Assembly (NCBI GenBank): GCA_964034945.1
Contig: OZ035963.1
Location: 40,881,090-40,945,089, forward strand
Length of the DNA: 64,000 nt
Source of the DNA: Chrysopilus asiliformis
Lineage: Eukaryota > Arthropoda > Insecta > Diptera > Rhagionidae
Reading direction: 5' to 3'
The notes beneath the pieces are model-generated. The model was not told the DNA's origin. It saw only the letters and a list, made by a program, of their open reading frames with translations, and did not search any database. A program made the position numbers and the translations under genes. Every line of letters begins with the position of its first letter. Position 1 is the stretch's first letter. Positions 11,536 through 21,637 of this stretch are shown piece after piece.

Positions 11536-11944
11536 GGGCCCAGTTATAGCGATCGGTAAACTTCTGTCAGTGAATTTTTTAAATTCCGATTTCTTTACTA
11601 ATACACCCAATTCTTATATTTTTTTTTAGTTCAAAACGTGTTTATACACGTCTAATTACCATTTCCATTAAATGAAATTGTTATTACATGAGTAATTTTT
11701 CCAAAAAACACGATTTAATTTTTTTTACGTATACGAAAAATGTTTTCGTACGTAAAAAAAATTAAATCGTGTTTTTTGGAAAAATTACTCATGTTATAAC
11801 AATTTCATTTAATGGAAATGGTAATTAGAAGTAAATAAAGACGTTTTGAATAAAAAAAAAATAGGAATTGGGTGTAGAAGAAGTAAATAAATCTGAATTA
11901 AAAAATTTTACTGATCATTCTTACGGATCGCTATAACTGGGCCC
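11536..11944. mobile_element. 409-bp MITE with TTA duplication (PIF/Harbinger-like)
   Basis: Inverted termini GGGCCCAGTTATAGCGATC at the left and its reverse complement at the right, flanked by TTA (11533-11535 and 11945-11947). Nearly the whole element folds on itself; the centre is a long hairpin whose arms share ACACGATTTAATTTTTTT and AATTTCATTTAATGGAAA. A 3-bp TTA duplication is the signature of PIF/Harbinger elements. No coding capacity. It sits about 20 bp from the BEL-1 insertion, inside the Helentron Rep gene. Confidence 0.9.
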
Positions 11945-11947
11945 TTA

Positions 11948-13037
11948 AACAGGATCTCGCGTGAGAATGTTTCTGGTAGACTAAGTATTCTGCCAAATCA
12001 CTATTCTGGGTGGCCGTAGAAATATGAGTATCAATGAAATTTTCTACAGATGGGTAAGTGGAAATGTCAGAGAGATCAAGACTTGGGGCATTATGAAGCC
12101 AGTACAATCCATGGACATGAGGAGAACCACGGTGTTGGAATTCAACACGAAAATAATAATTGATTATATGGGAATCACCAAAAATTACTCCCGGTTGCTT
12201 GAAAAGTTTGAACAGGGCGCGAAAGCGATGATCAAAATATCTCGAACACGTGAATGGATCTGATCTAATGAGTCTAGCTTTCGTGCTGAAATCTAAGTTT
12301 TCTGCGTCACTAGGTGAGATCTCCCTCTTATCAATGACTTTAGACAATATACAAAGGAGTTCGGACCACTTTGTTTCGGCAGCCGAGAGGGTGATGAAAA
12401 AAGTGGGAATTCCAAATTGCCGAATCATAGCAACAACTTTTTTCTTTTCGGACTTCCAATGGGATGGGGACGATCTTAAATTTTTAAAAATTTTATACCC
12501 TTCGTCGTGCTGTATTAAATTTTCAACGTGGCTATCATTAACCAAATCTTCAGCTGTGTGGGAACGACTACCGCGACTCTTTTTCCTTAGGCAAATTGAA
12601 ATAGAGTTTTTGATAGAGATAAGCTCGTTTTTTTTGTACGTATAAAAGATCTTTTCATTTGTAGTGCATCGACGATCATACTGTCGAATTTCGGAACGCG
12701 CGATTTTGCTGTAAGTTAAATTTGTTATCCGAGGTTGACCACAATATATGGAGGGGAAAGATAATTCTTCTGCATGTCTATCGAAAACTAAATCGACCGG
12801 TCTTTGACCTTCACCAGGAGCTAGGGCAATATTTTCCAGTGGAATATTTTCGAGAAGGGTCTCTTGCCCTCCCGGGTTGACGTCTTCACGATCTAATTGG
12901 TCAATATTGTCGATATTTTCTTCAATAGTTCTATCCAATAGAGAATTGACAATTTCTCTGTCTTGTTGTGTGACTGTAAACGTTGCTCTATCATCAGGAT
13001 TAGGATATTGCTGTAACCAATTGTCCGACAAGGTCAC
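11948..13037 (-). pseudogene. Helentron Rep, HUH nuclease part
   Basis: Contains the Helitron-like N domain (VVAMIRQFGIPTFFITLSAA, then DPFTCSRYFDHRFRALFKLF) and the metal-binding HUH motif in VEFQHRGSPHVHGLYWL. It ends at HSHARSC, where the TTA-flanked MITE begins; the open frame's last codons to 11931 belong to the MITE. The Rep nuclease nicks one strand and holds the 5' end through a Tyr, and that Tyr motif is now 8 kb away at about 3300. The upstream junction with 13034-13309 is out of frame. Confidence 0.87.
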
Positions 13038-13695
13038 ACCATCTTCAATATATAAGCAAAAACTTTGGATGGACGAATGCTTTCGACCAAAAAACTATGG
13101 GCGTATTGTAATCTACGCTTTAAGTGAACCTGAATAACGTGAGTGTTATCAAAAGTTCTAGGAAGTGCACTAACTGTGGTGTTAAGGGAAATAGGAATAT
13201 TGACACAAGCCCCTTTTAACCCGCACTGTCGGTCACAACCTAAGGCTCTGATTTGCATAAATGGAATTCGGGGGACCGTTGTTCTAGGCACTCCAGTCCT
13301 TGAAGACATTCGGATATCACAGGAAAATCAAGACCATTTGCTAGGCAAATATTGGGAATTTGTCCACTAATAATTCCCCTATGGCAGTTTTGGCAAAAAG
13401 TATATGTATCGATCCGACTAGGGAATTTCTCGGATAGATAAAATGTTTTGACAACGAATTCTGGATTATTTAGGTGTTTCCGAATAAGTGGTTGTTTTTG
13501 AATTTTTTTAATGTCAGACGGAAACCATAACTCCCCGCAGCATATACAAATTTCGGTTGGACCCTGCCGTATTATATCAGAATAATTAGTAAAAAAGCGT
13601 TCGCGATTCCGATTTCTTTCATCTTGCAAATATTCCTCGCGTTGTTCGGGCTCCATTATGGCTCGCGATGCGATGTTACGACGGGACTGCCTCAC
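13034..13695 (-). pseudogene. Helentron Rep, N-proximal conserved region (two frames)
   Basis: Frame 13695-13240 contains a Cys-rich stretch (CICCGELWF, then CQNCHRG) and ICLANGLDFPVI. Frame 13309-13034 continues with PRIPFMQIRALGCDRQCG, LKGACVNIPISL and HLKRRLQYAHSF. In Helentron and other Helitron proteins these blocks lie just before the Rep domain. The switch of frame near 13290 is a single-base indel, and a second change near 13035 breaks the join to the HUH piece. Confidence 0.8.
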
Positions 13696-13699
13696 GGTT

Positions 13700-14806
13700 T
13701 CTGCTTGACGATTGCTGGGTATATTTCTGTGACGTCGAACCCTCTCATTTTACAAAGTTACACGGCGAGATGTGATTCCGCGTATATTTTCACGACGCGT
13801 TATTTGGGAAATAGTATTGCTACGTTGTTCTTGTCGCCTCCGGACCCGGTCGGAGCGTCTGAGTACTCTAGACGCAGTGTTACGTTCTTGTTCCCGATCA
13901 CGATATTCGAGATCCTGGCGCCTTAGAGAATGTTGCGCGGTATCACGTCCCTGTTCCCGATCACGATATTCAGGGTCTTGGCGCCTGAGGGAATGTTGCG
14001 CGGTATCACGTCCCTGTTCCCGATCACGATATTCAGGGTCTTGCGCCTACGGGAATGTTGCGCGCTATCACATCCCTGTTCCCGATCACGATATTCAGGG
14101 TCTTGGCGCCTGAGGGAATGTTCCTCGGTATTACGTCCCTGTTCGCGATCATGATATTCGAGATCCTGGCGCCTAACGGAATGTTGCGCGGTATCACGTC
14201 CCTGTTCCCGATCACGATATTCAGGGTCTTGCGCCTACGGGAATGTTGCGCGCTATCACGTCCCTGTTCCCGATCACGATATTCAGGGTCTTGGCGCCTG
14301 AGGGAATGTTCCTCGGTATTACGTCCCTGTTCGCGATCACGATATTCGAGATCCTGACGCCTAACGGAATGTGGCGCGGTATTACGTCCCTGTTCGCGAT
14401 CACGATATTCGAGATCCTGGCGCCTAACGGAATGTTGCGCGGTATCACGTCTCTGTTCCCGATCACGATATTCAGGGTCTTGGCGCCTGAGGGAATGTTC
14501 CTCGGTATTACGTCCCTGTTCGCGATCACGATATTCGAGATCCTGGCGCCTAACGGAATGTTGCGCGGTATCACGTCCCTGTTCGCGATCACGATATTCA
14601 GGGTCTTGCCGCCTACGGGAATGTTGTGCGGTATCACGTTCCTGTTCTAAAGCGCGATAAGACTCGTTAGACCGTGCCAAATTTCGCGCAATGCCGTCTC
14701 TAATGCGTTCAGCATTTCGATATTGGCTATTTCGACGGTTTATACGCATTGATTGGGTTCTAACCGTTTTTCTTTGGCTAACAGATTGTTTTCGTAATTT
14801 AGGCAT
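13700..14806 (-). pseudogene. Helentron N-terminal Arg/Gln-rich repetitive region
   Basis: Begins with a Met at 14806 (MPKLRKQSVSQRKTVRTQ), followed by about eleven 21-residue repeats of the type RRQDPEYRDREQGRDTAQHS. Basic, Gln/Arg-rich, probably coiled or disordered. Arg-rich N-termini with RR-type repeats are common in Helentron proteins. Two 1-base deletions (near 14041 and 14229) take the frame out of phase inside the repeat array, so the 257-residue frame changes character after about residue 190. A stop near 13750 and the shifts break continuity with the next piece. Confidence 0.72.
13905..14645 (-). repeat. 63-bp coding tandem repeat with a 188-bp higher-order duplication
   Basis: About 11-12 copies of a 63-bp unit encode the Arg/Gln repeat of the Helentron N-terminus. 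A block starting at 14041 recurs at 14229 (period 188 = 3 x 63 - 1) and carries the same missing base in its first unit. The indel was therefore copied when three units duplicated, rather than arising twice. Confidence 0.88.
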
Positions 14807-15257
14807 TTTAACAAAAATTGAAGCAAATTTATAATTCCAGAAAGAAAAAAAGATATATTAGCTTACCTAGAGCAATGAAGAAAATTGTACTAAATTTAAA
14901 AATATATCCTCAGTTTCAGGAAATTTTTAGGTTCAGTTATGTTCACTTCACCAAAGAGATTTTAAATTGTTGATTAAAAATTTTGTTTTAAACTCACTTT
15001 AAAAGTTAAGATCTTAACTTGCTGGTGTATCTAAAACAACTGACGATAACAATCCATTATTTCCCTATTATGTTAGCTATAATGATGTCCTTAAATACAA
15101 TAACCTCATTAAAAACCTGATGAGGTTTTTAATGAGATTATTGTTGACGGCTTTGATTTCATTGGTCGGGAAGATGACTCTTACAACCGGGATTTTCCAA
15201 AAATCAATTTTTTTCCGAAAGGTGTGTGTGTGTTAGTCATAATGATGCCCTTAATTA
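14807..15257. other. Non-coding, with a perfect hairpin
   Basis: No gene recognised. At 15105-15136 there is a perfect 14-bp stem (CTCATTAAAAACCT) with a 4-base loop. The phrase ATAATGATG, followed by a CCTTAA-type stretch, occurs on both sides (about 15080 and 15238), so the hairpin may be the centre of a small mobile fragment. Confidence 0.4.
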
Positions 15258-16187
15258 GGGTCAAGGGGGGTTATTGTAAACGATTTTCACTTTTTGGATA
15301 TTTTTTCAACTTTGTAATGGTTTTTTTTAAATTAAATCACTAACAGCGGAGTTTTGATATATTATGTTAAAATTTGTTGTCTATTTATTGCCCATTCCAT
15401 GTGATTTCAAAATTATAGGTCCTTAATTTTTTACAAAATTGGATGTTTACTTTTACCCCTATATTTTTTTCAAATTTTTGAAAAATGGGGTAAAGGTAAA
15501 CACCTTTTTTTATCCTTTTTTTATATACGTATCTGCGCAAAATTTCAAGTCTCTAGCTCAATCCGTGCGCCCGCAACCCGCGCCACAGACACACGGACGG
15601 ACGGACATGCAGAAGTAAATTTTTTTTGTCATTCTAAACATACTGGTATAATTCATTTTTGTGTGTGATGACAGGATCTTGGCGTTACAAACAGTAAGGC
15701 AAAGTTAATATACCCTTTGGTTTCACCATACGGGTATAAAAAGGGTGATTACATTTGCCAGAAGTTGTTTACATTAACCCCATTATAGTGTTTACATTTG
15801 GACATGAGGTTACAAATGAGGGGGTAAATGTAAACAGACAATAATTTTTTACAGTTTGTTTATAGCCAACAATTAACATATATAACCTACCTCAAGCAAC
15901 TATAATGTTCGTATATAAAGTAAAACATACATACTTTCTTTTAAAAATCACTTCAAAAACGAATTCTTTTCACTCTTAGAAAAACTGAAATCACACTAAA
16001 AAGAAGCACTTTTTTTGACAGCTCATACACAACGAACCCTCTCTTAGATCTATTGTGCCACGTGTCCGCAGTGAGATAAAAGATCAATTTTTAATATATT
16101 GTCTAGATAAGCTAAGAAGGAATAGCAGTTTGGGGACAACCAATAGTGTTTACAATGACCCCTGTTTACATTTACCCACTTTGACCC
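15258..16187. mobile_element. 930-bp TA-flanked MITE, copy 1
   Basis: Ends GGGTCAAGG and CTTTGACCC form short inverted termini flanked by TA on both sides. Almost identical to 28767-29699, which has the same ends and flanks. The TA duplication suggests a Tc1/mariner-type source. Inside, at about 15535-15742, lies a piece of HINE-A in reverse orientation including its 5' terminus (CACCATACGGGTATA), so the MITE spread after acquiring that piece. No protein coding seen. Confidence 0.85.
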
Positions 16188-16869
16188 TACTGGAATTTTC
16201 AATTTACCTGATATGAGTATTTTCTGGGCAAATGGGTTTTTTGGCGTTTTCTACCTAAGGTGCAAGTAGTCCAATATTTAACGGATGTTTTAATTATTTA
16301 AGTACCTATTTTAAAATTATTTAAGTAATTTTTTTGCCAGTAAATCATCAAAATTATATTCGCACTATGACAAAAGTTTCGAAGAGTAAAAAATGTTTTT
16401 GATAAAGACAATATTAGCCCGAGGTTCAAAGTATCGCTCGATTGGCATGTTTAACTTTCATAAGAAGGAATATAAGAATTGAACTATAGACAATATTAAT
16501 GTTAGATATTATTTTACACCTTTCCGATGTAGTATCTAACGGTCCGTTCTCGAAAAACTGTGAAAAAACTGATGTACCAAAGGTCAGTTGCTTGTCTGAT
16601 CCATCGAAGGAAATGTCGGTCTAATGTAATACATGAGACCCAAAAGATCTGCTAATGACACCCAATGTCTTTGGATCAATCCGTTCAGTGAGAACCGTAA
16701 TCACATGTACGGATGGATATCCATACATCCATTTTTTCATGTCTTCTAAACACACTGGTGGAATTCATTGTTGTGTATAACGACAGGCTGTTGGCGTATA
16801 GCTTTTTAGTTTCCCGATATAAGGTATAAAAGTGCTACAATTGTTAAAATTCGTTCGTAAAATACTTTA
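16188..16869. other. Intergenic, diverged repeat fragments
   Basis: No gene recognised. 16700-16830 (TCTTCTAAACACACTGGTGG, then GGCGTATAGC) looks like a much older relative of the HINE-A 5' half. Confidence 0.35.
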
Positions 16870-17362
16870 TACGCTGCAATATTATAAGTTTAATTGAGCG
16901 GCGAACAGTTGTATCAAAATTCCTCTTTGAAGTCAAACTTTTCAATAAGATTTTTTAAAATTTATTCCAATCGGATTTTGATTTATGAGAGATTTATGTA
17001 GAATAATATTCTAAATAATTTTTGTTCTTGCACTTTTTTGATAACATGTACCGTTTTTGAGATATTCGCAAAAAACGTTTTCGTTCGTATGGTCCATTTT
17101 TGCCCATTAACGAACTTAGCCTCGCATTTTACGAAAAACGAATCTGCGCAAAATTTCAAGTCTCTAGCTCAATCCGTACGCCCGCAATCCGCGCCACAGA
17201 CAGACAGACGGACAGACAGACGGACGGACATGCAAAATTCCATTTTTTTTATCATTCTAAACACACTGGTGTAATTAATTTTTGTGTGTGATGACGGGAT
17301 CTTGGCGTTACAAACGGTAAAGCAAAGTTAATATACCCTTTGGTTTCACCATACGGGTATAA
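16870..17362 (-). mobile_element. HINE-A copy, 3' end missing
   Basis: Reverse-oriented copy of the HINE-A family, ending at the family's 5' terminus CACCATACGGGTATAA. It contains the central GACA/GACG tract (GTCY on the other strand). The other end stops around 16880 without the stem-loop or the second subterminal repeat. It faces the copy at 17407 head to head, only 44 bp apart. Confidence 0.8.
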
Positions 17363-17406
17363 CAAGGAACAGAGAATAAAGTAAGTAAAAGATTTCCTGT
17401 AACTAT

Positions 17407-17990
17407 TTATACCCGTATGGTGAAACCAAAGGGTATATTAACTTTGCCTTACCGTTTGTAACGCCAAGATCCCGTCATCACACATAAAAATGAATTACAC
17501 CAGTATGTTTAGAATGATAAAAATAATTAATTTCTGCATGTCCGTCCGTCTGTCCGTCTGTCTGTCTGTCCGTCTGTCCGTCTGTCCGTCTGTCTGTCTG
17601 TCTGTGGCGCGGATTGCGGGCGCACGGATTGAGCTAGAGACTTGAAATTTTGAGCAGATCCGTTTTTCGTAAAATGCGAGGCTAAGTTCGTTAATGGGCA
17701 AAAATGGACCATTAGGGGGGGTACCCCCCATACGAACGAAAACGGTTTTTGTGAATATCTCAAAAACGGTGCATCTTATCAAAAAAGTGCAAGAACAAAA
17801 TTTATTTAGGATATGATTCTACATAAAACTCCCATACATCAAAATCCGATTGGAATAAATTTTAAAAAATCTTATTGGAAAGTTTGATTTCAAAGTGGAA
17901 TTTTGGTACAACTGTTCGAATTTTGATACGAATATCACCATACGGGTCTCCAATGATTGCCAGATTGGCAATTATAGCTTTTGTTATGTT
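17407..17990 (+). mobile_element. HINE-A (DINE-1/Helentron-associated element), full copy
   Basis: Best complete member of the main repeat family. Order: 5' end TTATACCCGTATGGTGAAAC with the subterminal repeat CCCGTATGGTGA; a central microsatellite (GTCC/GTCT)n at about 17540-17604; the inverted subterminal repeat TCACCATACGGG at about 17936; a 3' stem-loop ATTGCCAGATTGGCAAT; then TATAGCTTTTGTTATGTT. This is the published architecture of DINE-1-type elements: subterminal inverted repeats, a GTCY core, a 3' stem-loop, and insertion between T residues. It codes for nothing; its frames with QTDRQTDR are read-through of the microsatellite. It would depend on a Helentron Rep such as the one at 0.3-14.8 kb. 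Confidence 0.82.
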
Positions 17991-20359
17991 TTTTATCTTT
18001 TTTTGGCCGAAACCATATCAGCAGTAGGATTCTTGGCAAAAATCGATAAATAACGATCTGGAAAGATCGCTAAGGGTATTATTGTGCACAGGTGGTTAAT
18101 TTTCCCTCTGGCGGCGAAAATTTAAATACAATCTTGACAGTAGCGGCAAATTTAAAATTTGTTTTAAATTCAACATATTTTGAAAAGTGAACAAATAACA
18201 ATTTTCTTTCGAAAAAGTCTAATATTTAGCTGTGAAAAGTATTTATATAAGTCAAGCGGCCAGCCGGCAGTTTTTTATGCAATTCTAGATGGATTTCCGC
18301 ACACTTTTCCTTTGAAAAACAACATAGAAAAGTCTCCGAAAATCGTTTTAGAATTTCCCCGGATTAGTCAAATGAAAAGGTTTTACGTTTTTGGGAAAAA
18401 ATTTTAGCAATCACAACAAAAAAATGTCACAGAAATAAACACAAATGGTGGAGGTTAAATACAAAAGATTTTTTCTTGCTGTCAGCAATATCGATTGAAT
18501 TCAATTTCATTGCACTTTCTTGCTGCCAACATGTGTTTCCCTTCCTCTTTCCGCACTACAACCGGTTTCCGCTGTTGGCCTCCACAAGCAAGAGTAATTT
18601 TCATTTCGCTGTGCGTGAAAGATTTTTTTTCATCAGCGGTTTGAAAATTTCAACTTGATCACAAGGTAAAGGCGAATTTAATTTCGTTTTTTTAAGGAAA
18701 AGGGAAATGCGAGTAATGTTTAGACAATTAAGAAACGCATTCAACATTTTATTCCTTTTTGCCAACGCGACAACAATTAAACAACATTCTTAAGTGGACG
18801 AAACTCAAACATTAGTGTTTATCGACTGGTCCGAGAGCAGTCGATATTAAAAATCGTATTGGAAGGCTCAGCATTGCCAGAGTCATAGTCGAGGGTAATT
18901 TTATTGGAAAGTTGACAGCGAGAAACAAATACAACGCCATTTTATATTACTACCACAAACGTAAAAGCTCTTATTCGTATTTATGGATAACGACATCGCT
19001 ATGGATAACTACATCGTTATAAGTGCCAAGAATCCTACTGCAGATTATAAAAAAGTTGCGTTAATCGAGTCAATCATTTTTGAAAGTTGCGTTTACAGAG
19101 TCAACAGTGCAAAATTTTAGGTGTTGCGTTAACCGAGGAGTTGCGTTTATCGAGGTCACACTGTATTTCAAAATATACTTTTCGGTACATTTTTAACTCA
19201 ATATTTTCTAATTTTACATCAAAGAAATTGTAATTTTTTTATTAGCTTTAGTAGTTTTTTTAGTCAGGCATTTTGATACTCTTACTTCCGACTTCATTGA
19301 AAATTATAACTTCCTCATTCCCTTCAATTGGGATTTCTTTAAAAATTTCACATCTTTTAGGTCTCGTTACATTAAATCTTTCAGTTTTCATTTCTAAATC
19401 TAAATTCTGTAAACATGCTCTGTTTTTATACTTATTTTCATTTTATAATATTTGTTCTTTTATTTTTACCCTATCTTTATATATAAATATCAGTTGTGGT
19501 CAACACAAAACTTTCTTCTACAAAATCTACGACCCTGTGCAATTTACACTAGAGCCCTGTCGCGTTGTCAACCTAAGACGACACCCCAATAAATTGTTGG
19601 TTCATCCAAAAATATCAAAAACGTACAAAATTTGAGATAACTTGAGAACGGTAAAAGATATCAATTTACGGTAAATGGCAAAAATGTAGAAAATGTTAAC
19701 ATCTTTAATTATTCTTTTAACTGATTTGTCGAAAAACCGTTAGTTTGCAAATTATTCGCAAAAATATGATTTTTTACATATTAATGAAAATATCTTAATA
19801 ACGGTAAAAGATAACGGATAACGGTAAAAGACAAAATTGCGCAGAATGCCATTCTCATTAATTCACTTCATACATTCAGTCAGCAAAAACCCGTTAATTT
19901 TCGAGATAATCGCAAAAAACTGATTTTTTTGGAAATAACGGTTTATCTCGATAACAGGTTGAGATATCGAGTTATAGCTAAAGACAAAAGTGTGGGAAAT
20001 TTTATTTTCTCCAAGTTTTGTCATACTTAAGGCCACTAAAAACGCGTAGTTTGGGAGTAAATCGAGAAAAACGAAATTGCGATTTTTGAAAAACCGCCAT
20101 TTTGGATACTTCCGGTTAACGGATTTCCACCAAAAGTTGATAGGATCGTCCCATTCCAGGACCCAACATGGCTATAAAATTTCATGGCGCTAGCTCTATT
20201 AGTTTTTGAGAAATCTTGTACACAGACTGACAGACAGAACGACATTTTTTTAATATGACTCCAATCGACTCTGGAGTGATCGAGAAATGTTTTTTAGGCA
20301 AAATTAAGAGGTCGAAATTTTTCATGAATACAATACTTTATTATACTCCGTAGAAGAAA
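17991..20359. other. Intergenic, no gene recognised
   Basis: AT-rich. The stretch 19110-19168 reads, on the minus strand, CAGTGTGACCTCGATAAACG, resembling a pogo/Tigger-type terminus; a similar end is near 43438. 19625-20250 has sentence-like repeats (GATAACGGTAAAAGA, ATAACGGTTTATC) and one GACAGACAG tract near 20230, probably old non-autonomous repeats. I see no exon I would defend. Confidence 0.35.
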
Positions 20360-20600
20360 GTAAAAATGAATATTTGTCTGTAATATTTTCTGTTTGTTTC
20401 CAAAAATCTCACAAACTACCAGTCCGATTGAGTTCAAATTTATACATAAAATATGTTTTGAAGAGAGGATGGTTTGTGTATACAGTGCGATTATTTGCAT
20501 TACGATTATTTGAAGGCCGAGTAGTGTTTGGGACCGGAGGTCGAAGGCCGTCGCGTGGGGAGGGAATGAACCGCGGAGCGGTTCGGGGCGGAGCCCCTAG
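20360..20600 (+). mobile_element. Helitron-like non-autonomous element, 3' part
   Basis: Starts in a TTTGTCTGT-rich stretch and ends in a GC-rich hairpin GGGGCGGAGCCCC followed by TAGT at about 20587-20602, in otherwise AT-rich DNA. A hairpin next to CTAGT resembles the CTRR 3' end of Helitrons, although the hairpin is closer to the end than usual. The 5' boundary was not found. Confidence 0.45.
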
Positions 20601-21299
20601 TATATAATATACTTCAACGTATTTTATTTCTTTTCTCTTAGTTAAGCTCTACTTTTTATGTTTTCATTTACGTGTTCAAAATTGTTGGTGCCAGAAACAC
20701 TCATTAAGAGTTCGTCTTTGATTTTGAAAAACTTAAAATCATTCCCAAATCGTTTTTCCTTAAACTTTCATTACGACCTATTTTGTTTTTTGTTTATGGT
20801 CAACGTTTTTACTCATTTAGCTTTTAAAATTGTTGGCTTCAAGTTTGTAGAACTGTCAGGACCAGAAACGCTTCTACTCGTATGGTATGTTGATAACACT
20901 TCAACAATACCTGTGTAATTAATTTTAATCAAATCTAATCAAAATCATGACTTGGCACCCACCGCAAAATGTTCCTACGTCAGTGGTATTTTACCGTAAG
21001 ATATAGTTTCAGTTAGTTTACTGAATCACGATGTATTTATTGTTTTGTTTTGTACTATTTTAAATTAATTACCTAGATATATACCCTTACAAATGTTGAT
21101 TAATTTTTTTAATAAACGGTCTATTTCAAAAAATATGTTATCTTATTATGTAAAACTACCTTAAGTACCCACAAAAAATGTTTTAGATACAGTAACACGG
21201 TATGAACAATAATTATTGCGACGATTCTCTTAGAAAGTAATAAAATTATTTATTTTATTTTATACTTTTCTAGTCCTTGCTATCCTTACGGAATTTTTG

Positions 21300-21400
21300 A
21301 CGTCAGAATTTGATTCACCGACCCCAAAAACCCCCAGATGGGATTTTTTCCCGGATCATTTGAGGAAAAGGATAATCACGTAATCCTTACAGGATAGGTA
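21300..21400 (+). repeat. Single unit of the 121-bp repeat
   Basis: One diverged copy of the unit tandemly repeated at 31730-32345 (ACCCCAAAAACCCCCAGATG, then AAAAGGATAATCACGTAATC). It lies next to the decayed gag remnant. Confidence 0.7.
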
Positions 21401-21637
21401 TATAAACAAAAATCACAATAAGTTTTCCTAATCATTCTGATTTCGCGTTACCATTGTTCGAACCTTGTGCAACATTATTCGGTGGACTATTCGTGTTGGG
21501 AGGTTCAAGGGTTCTCTACACTCCCTGCTAGTGTGGTTTGGTTTTCCACAACGATAACATTTAATCGAACCATTGTTATTATTATAATTTGTTGATACTG
21601 GGTTTTGCGAATTAGTATTTTCCGTGCGTAATACTAA

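Larger units (their letters stand above)
255..14806 (-). mobile_element. Helentron (Rep-helicase-endonuclease rolling-circle transposon), split by nested insertions
   Basis: Read on the minus strand, the pieces give one Helitron-class protein in order: an Arg/Gln-rich repetitive N-terminus (14806-13700), a conserved pre-Rep region (13695-13034), the HUH part of the Rep nuclease (13037-11948), the Rep tyrosine motif and PIF1-like helicase (3690-1304), and helicase motif VI fused to an endonuclease/exonuclease/phosphatase domain (1388-255). A C-terminal nuclease of this kind is known from Helentrons (Helitron2). The coding sequence resumes in frame on either side of the BEL/Pao and MITE insertions, so it was one gene when they landed. 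Several frameshifts show that it is now dead, or that the assembly has indels. I did not define the outer ends; the AT-rich 1-254 probably lies near the 3' end. Confidence 0.88.

Noticed and set aside
13905..14645. Possible CRISPR-like array
   Set aside because: Contiguous 63-bp coding repeats with no spacers, in animal DNA.
13772..14650. Plus-strand open frames with repeats like MLRGITSLFPITIFRVL
   Set aside because: Antisense of the Helentron Arg/Gln-rich repeat; the long open frames arise because the 63-bp unit lacks stops in several frames.
17038..17291. Open frames with QTDRQTDRRTD, repeated near 17495-17782, 22659-22910 and 42455-42694
   Set aside because: Translation of the (GTCY)n core of HINE-A; non-coding.
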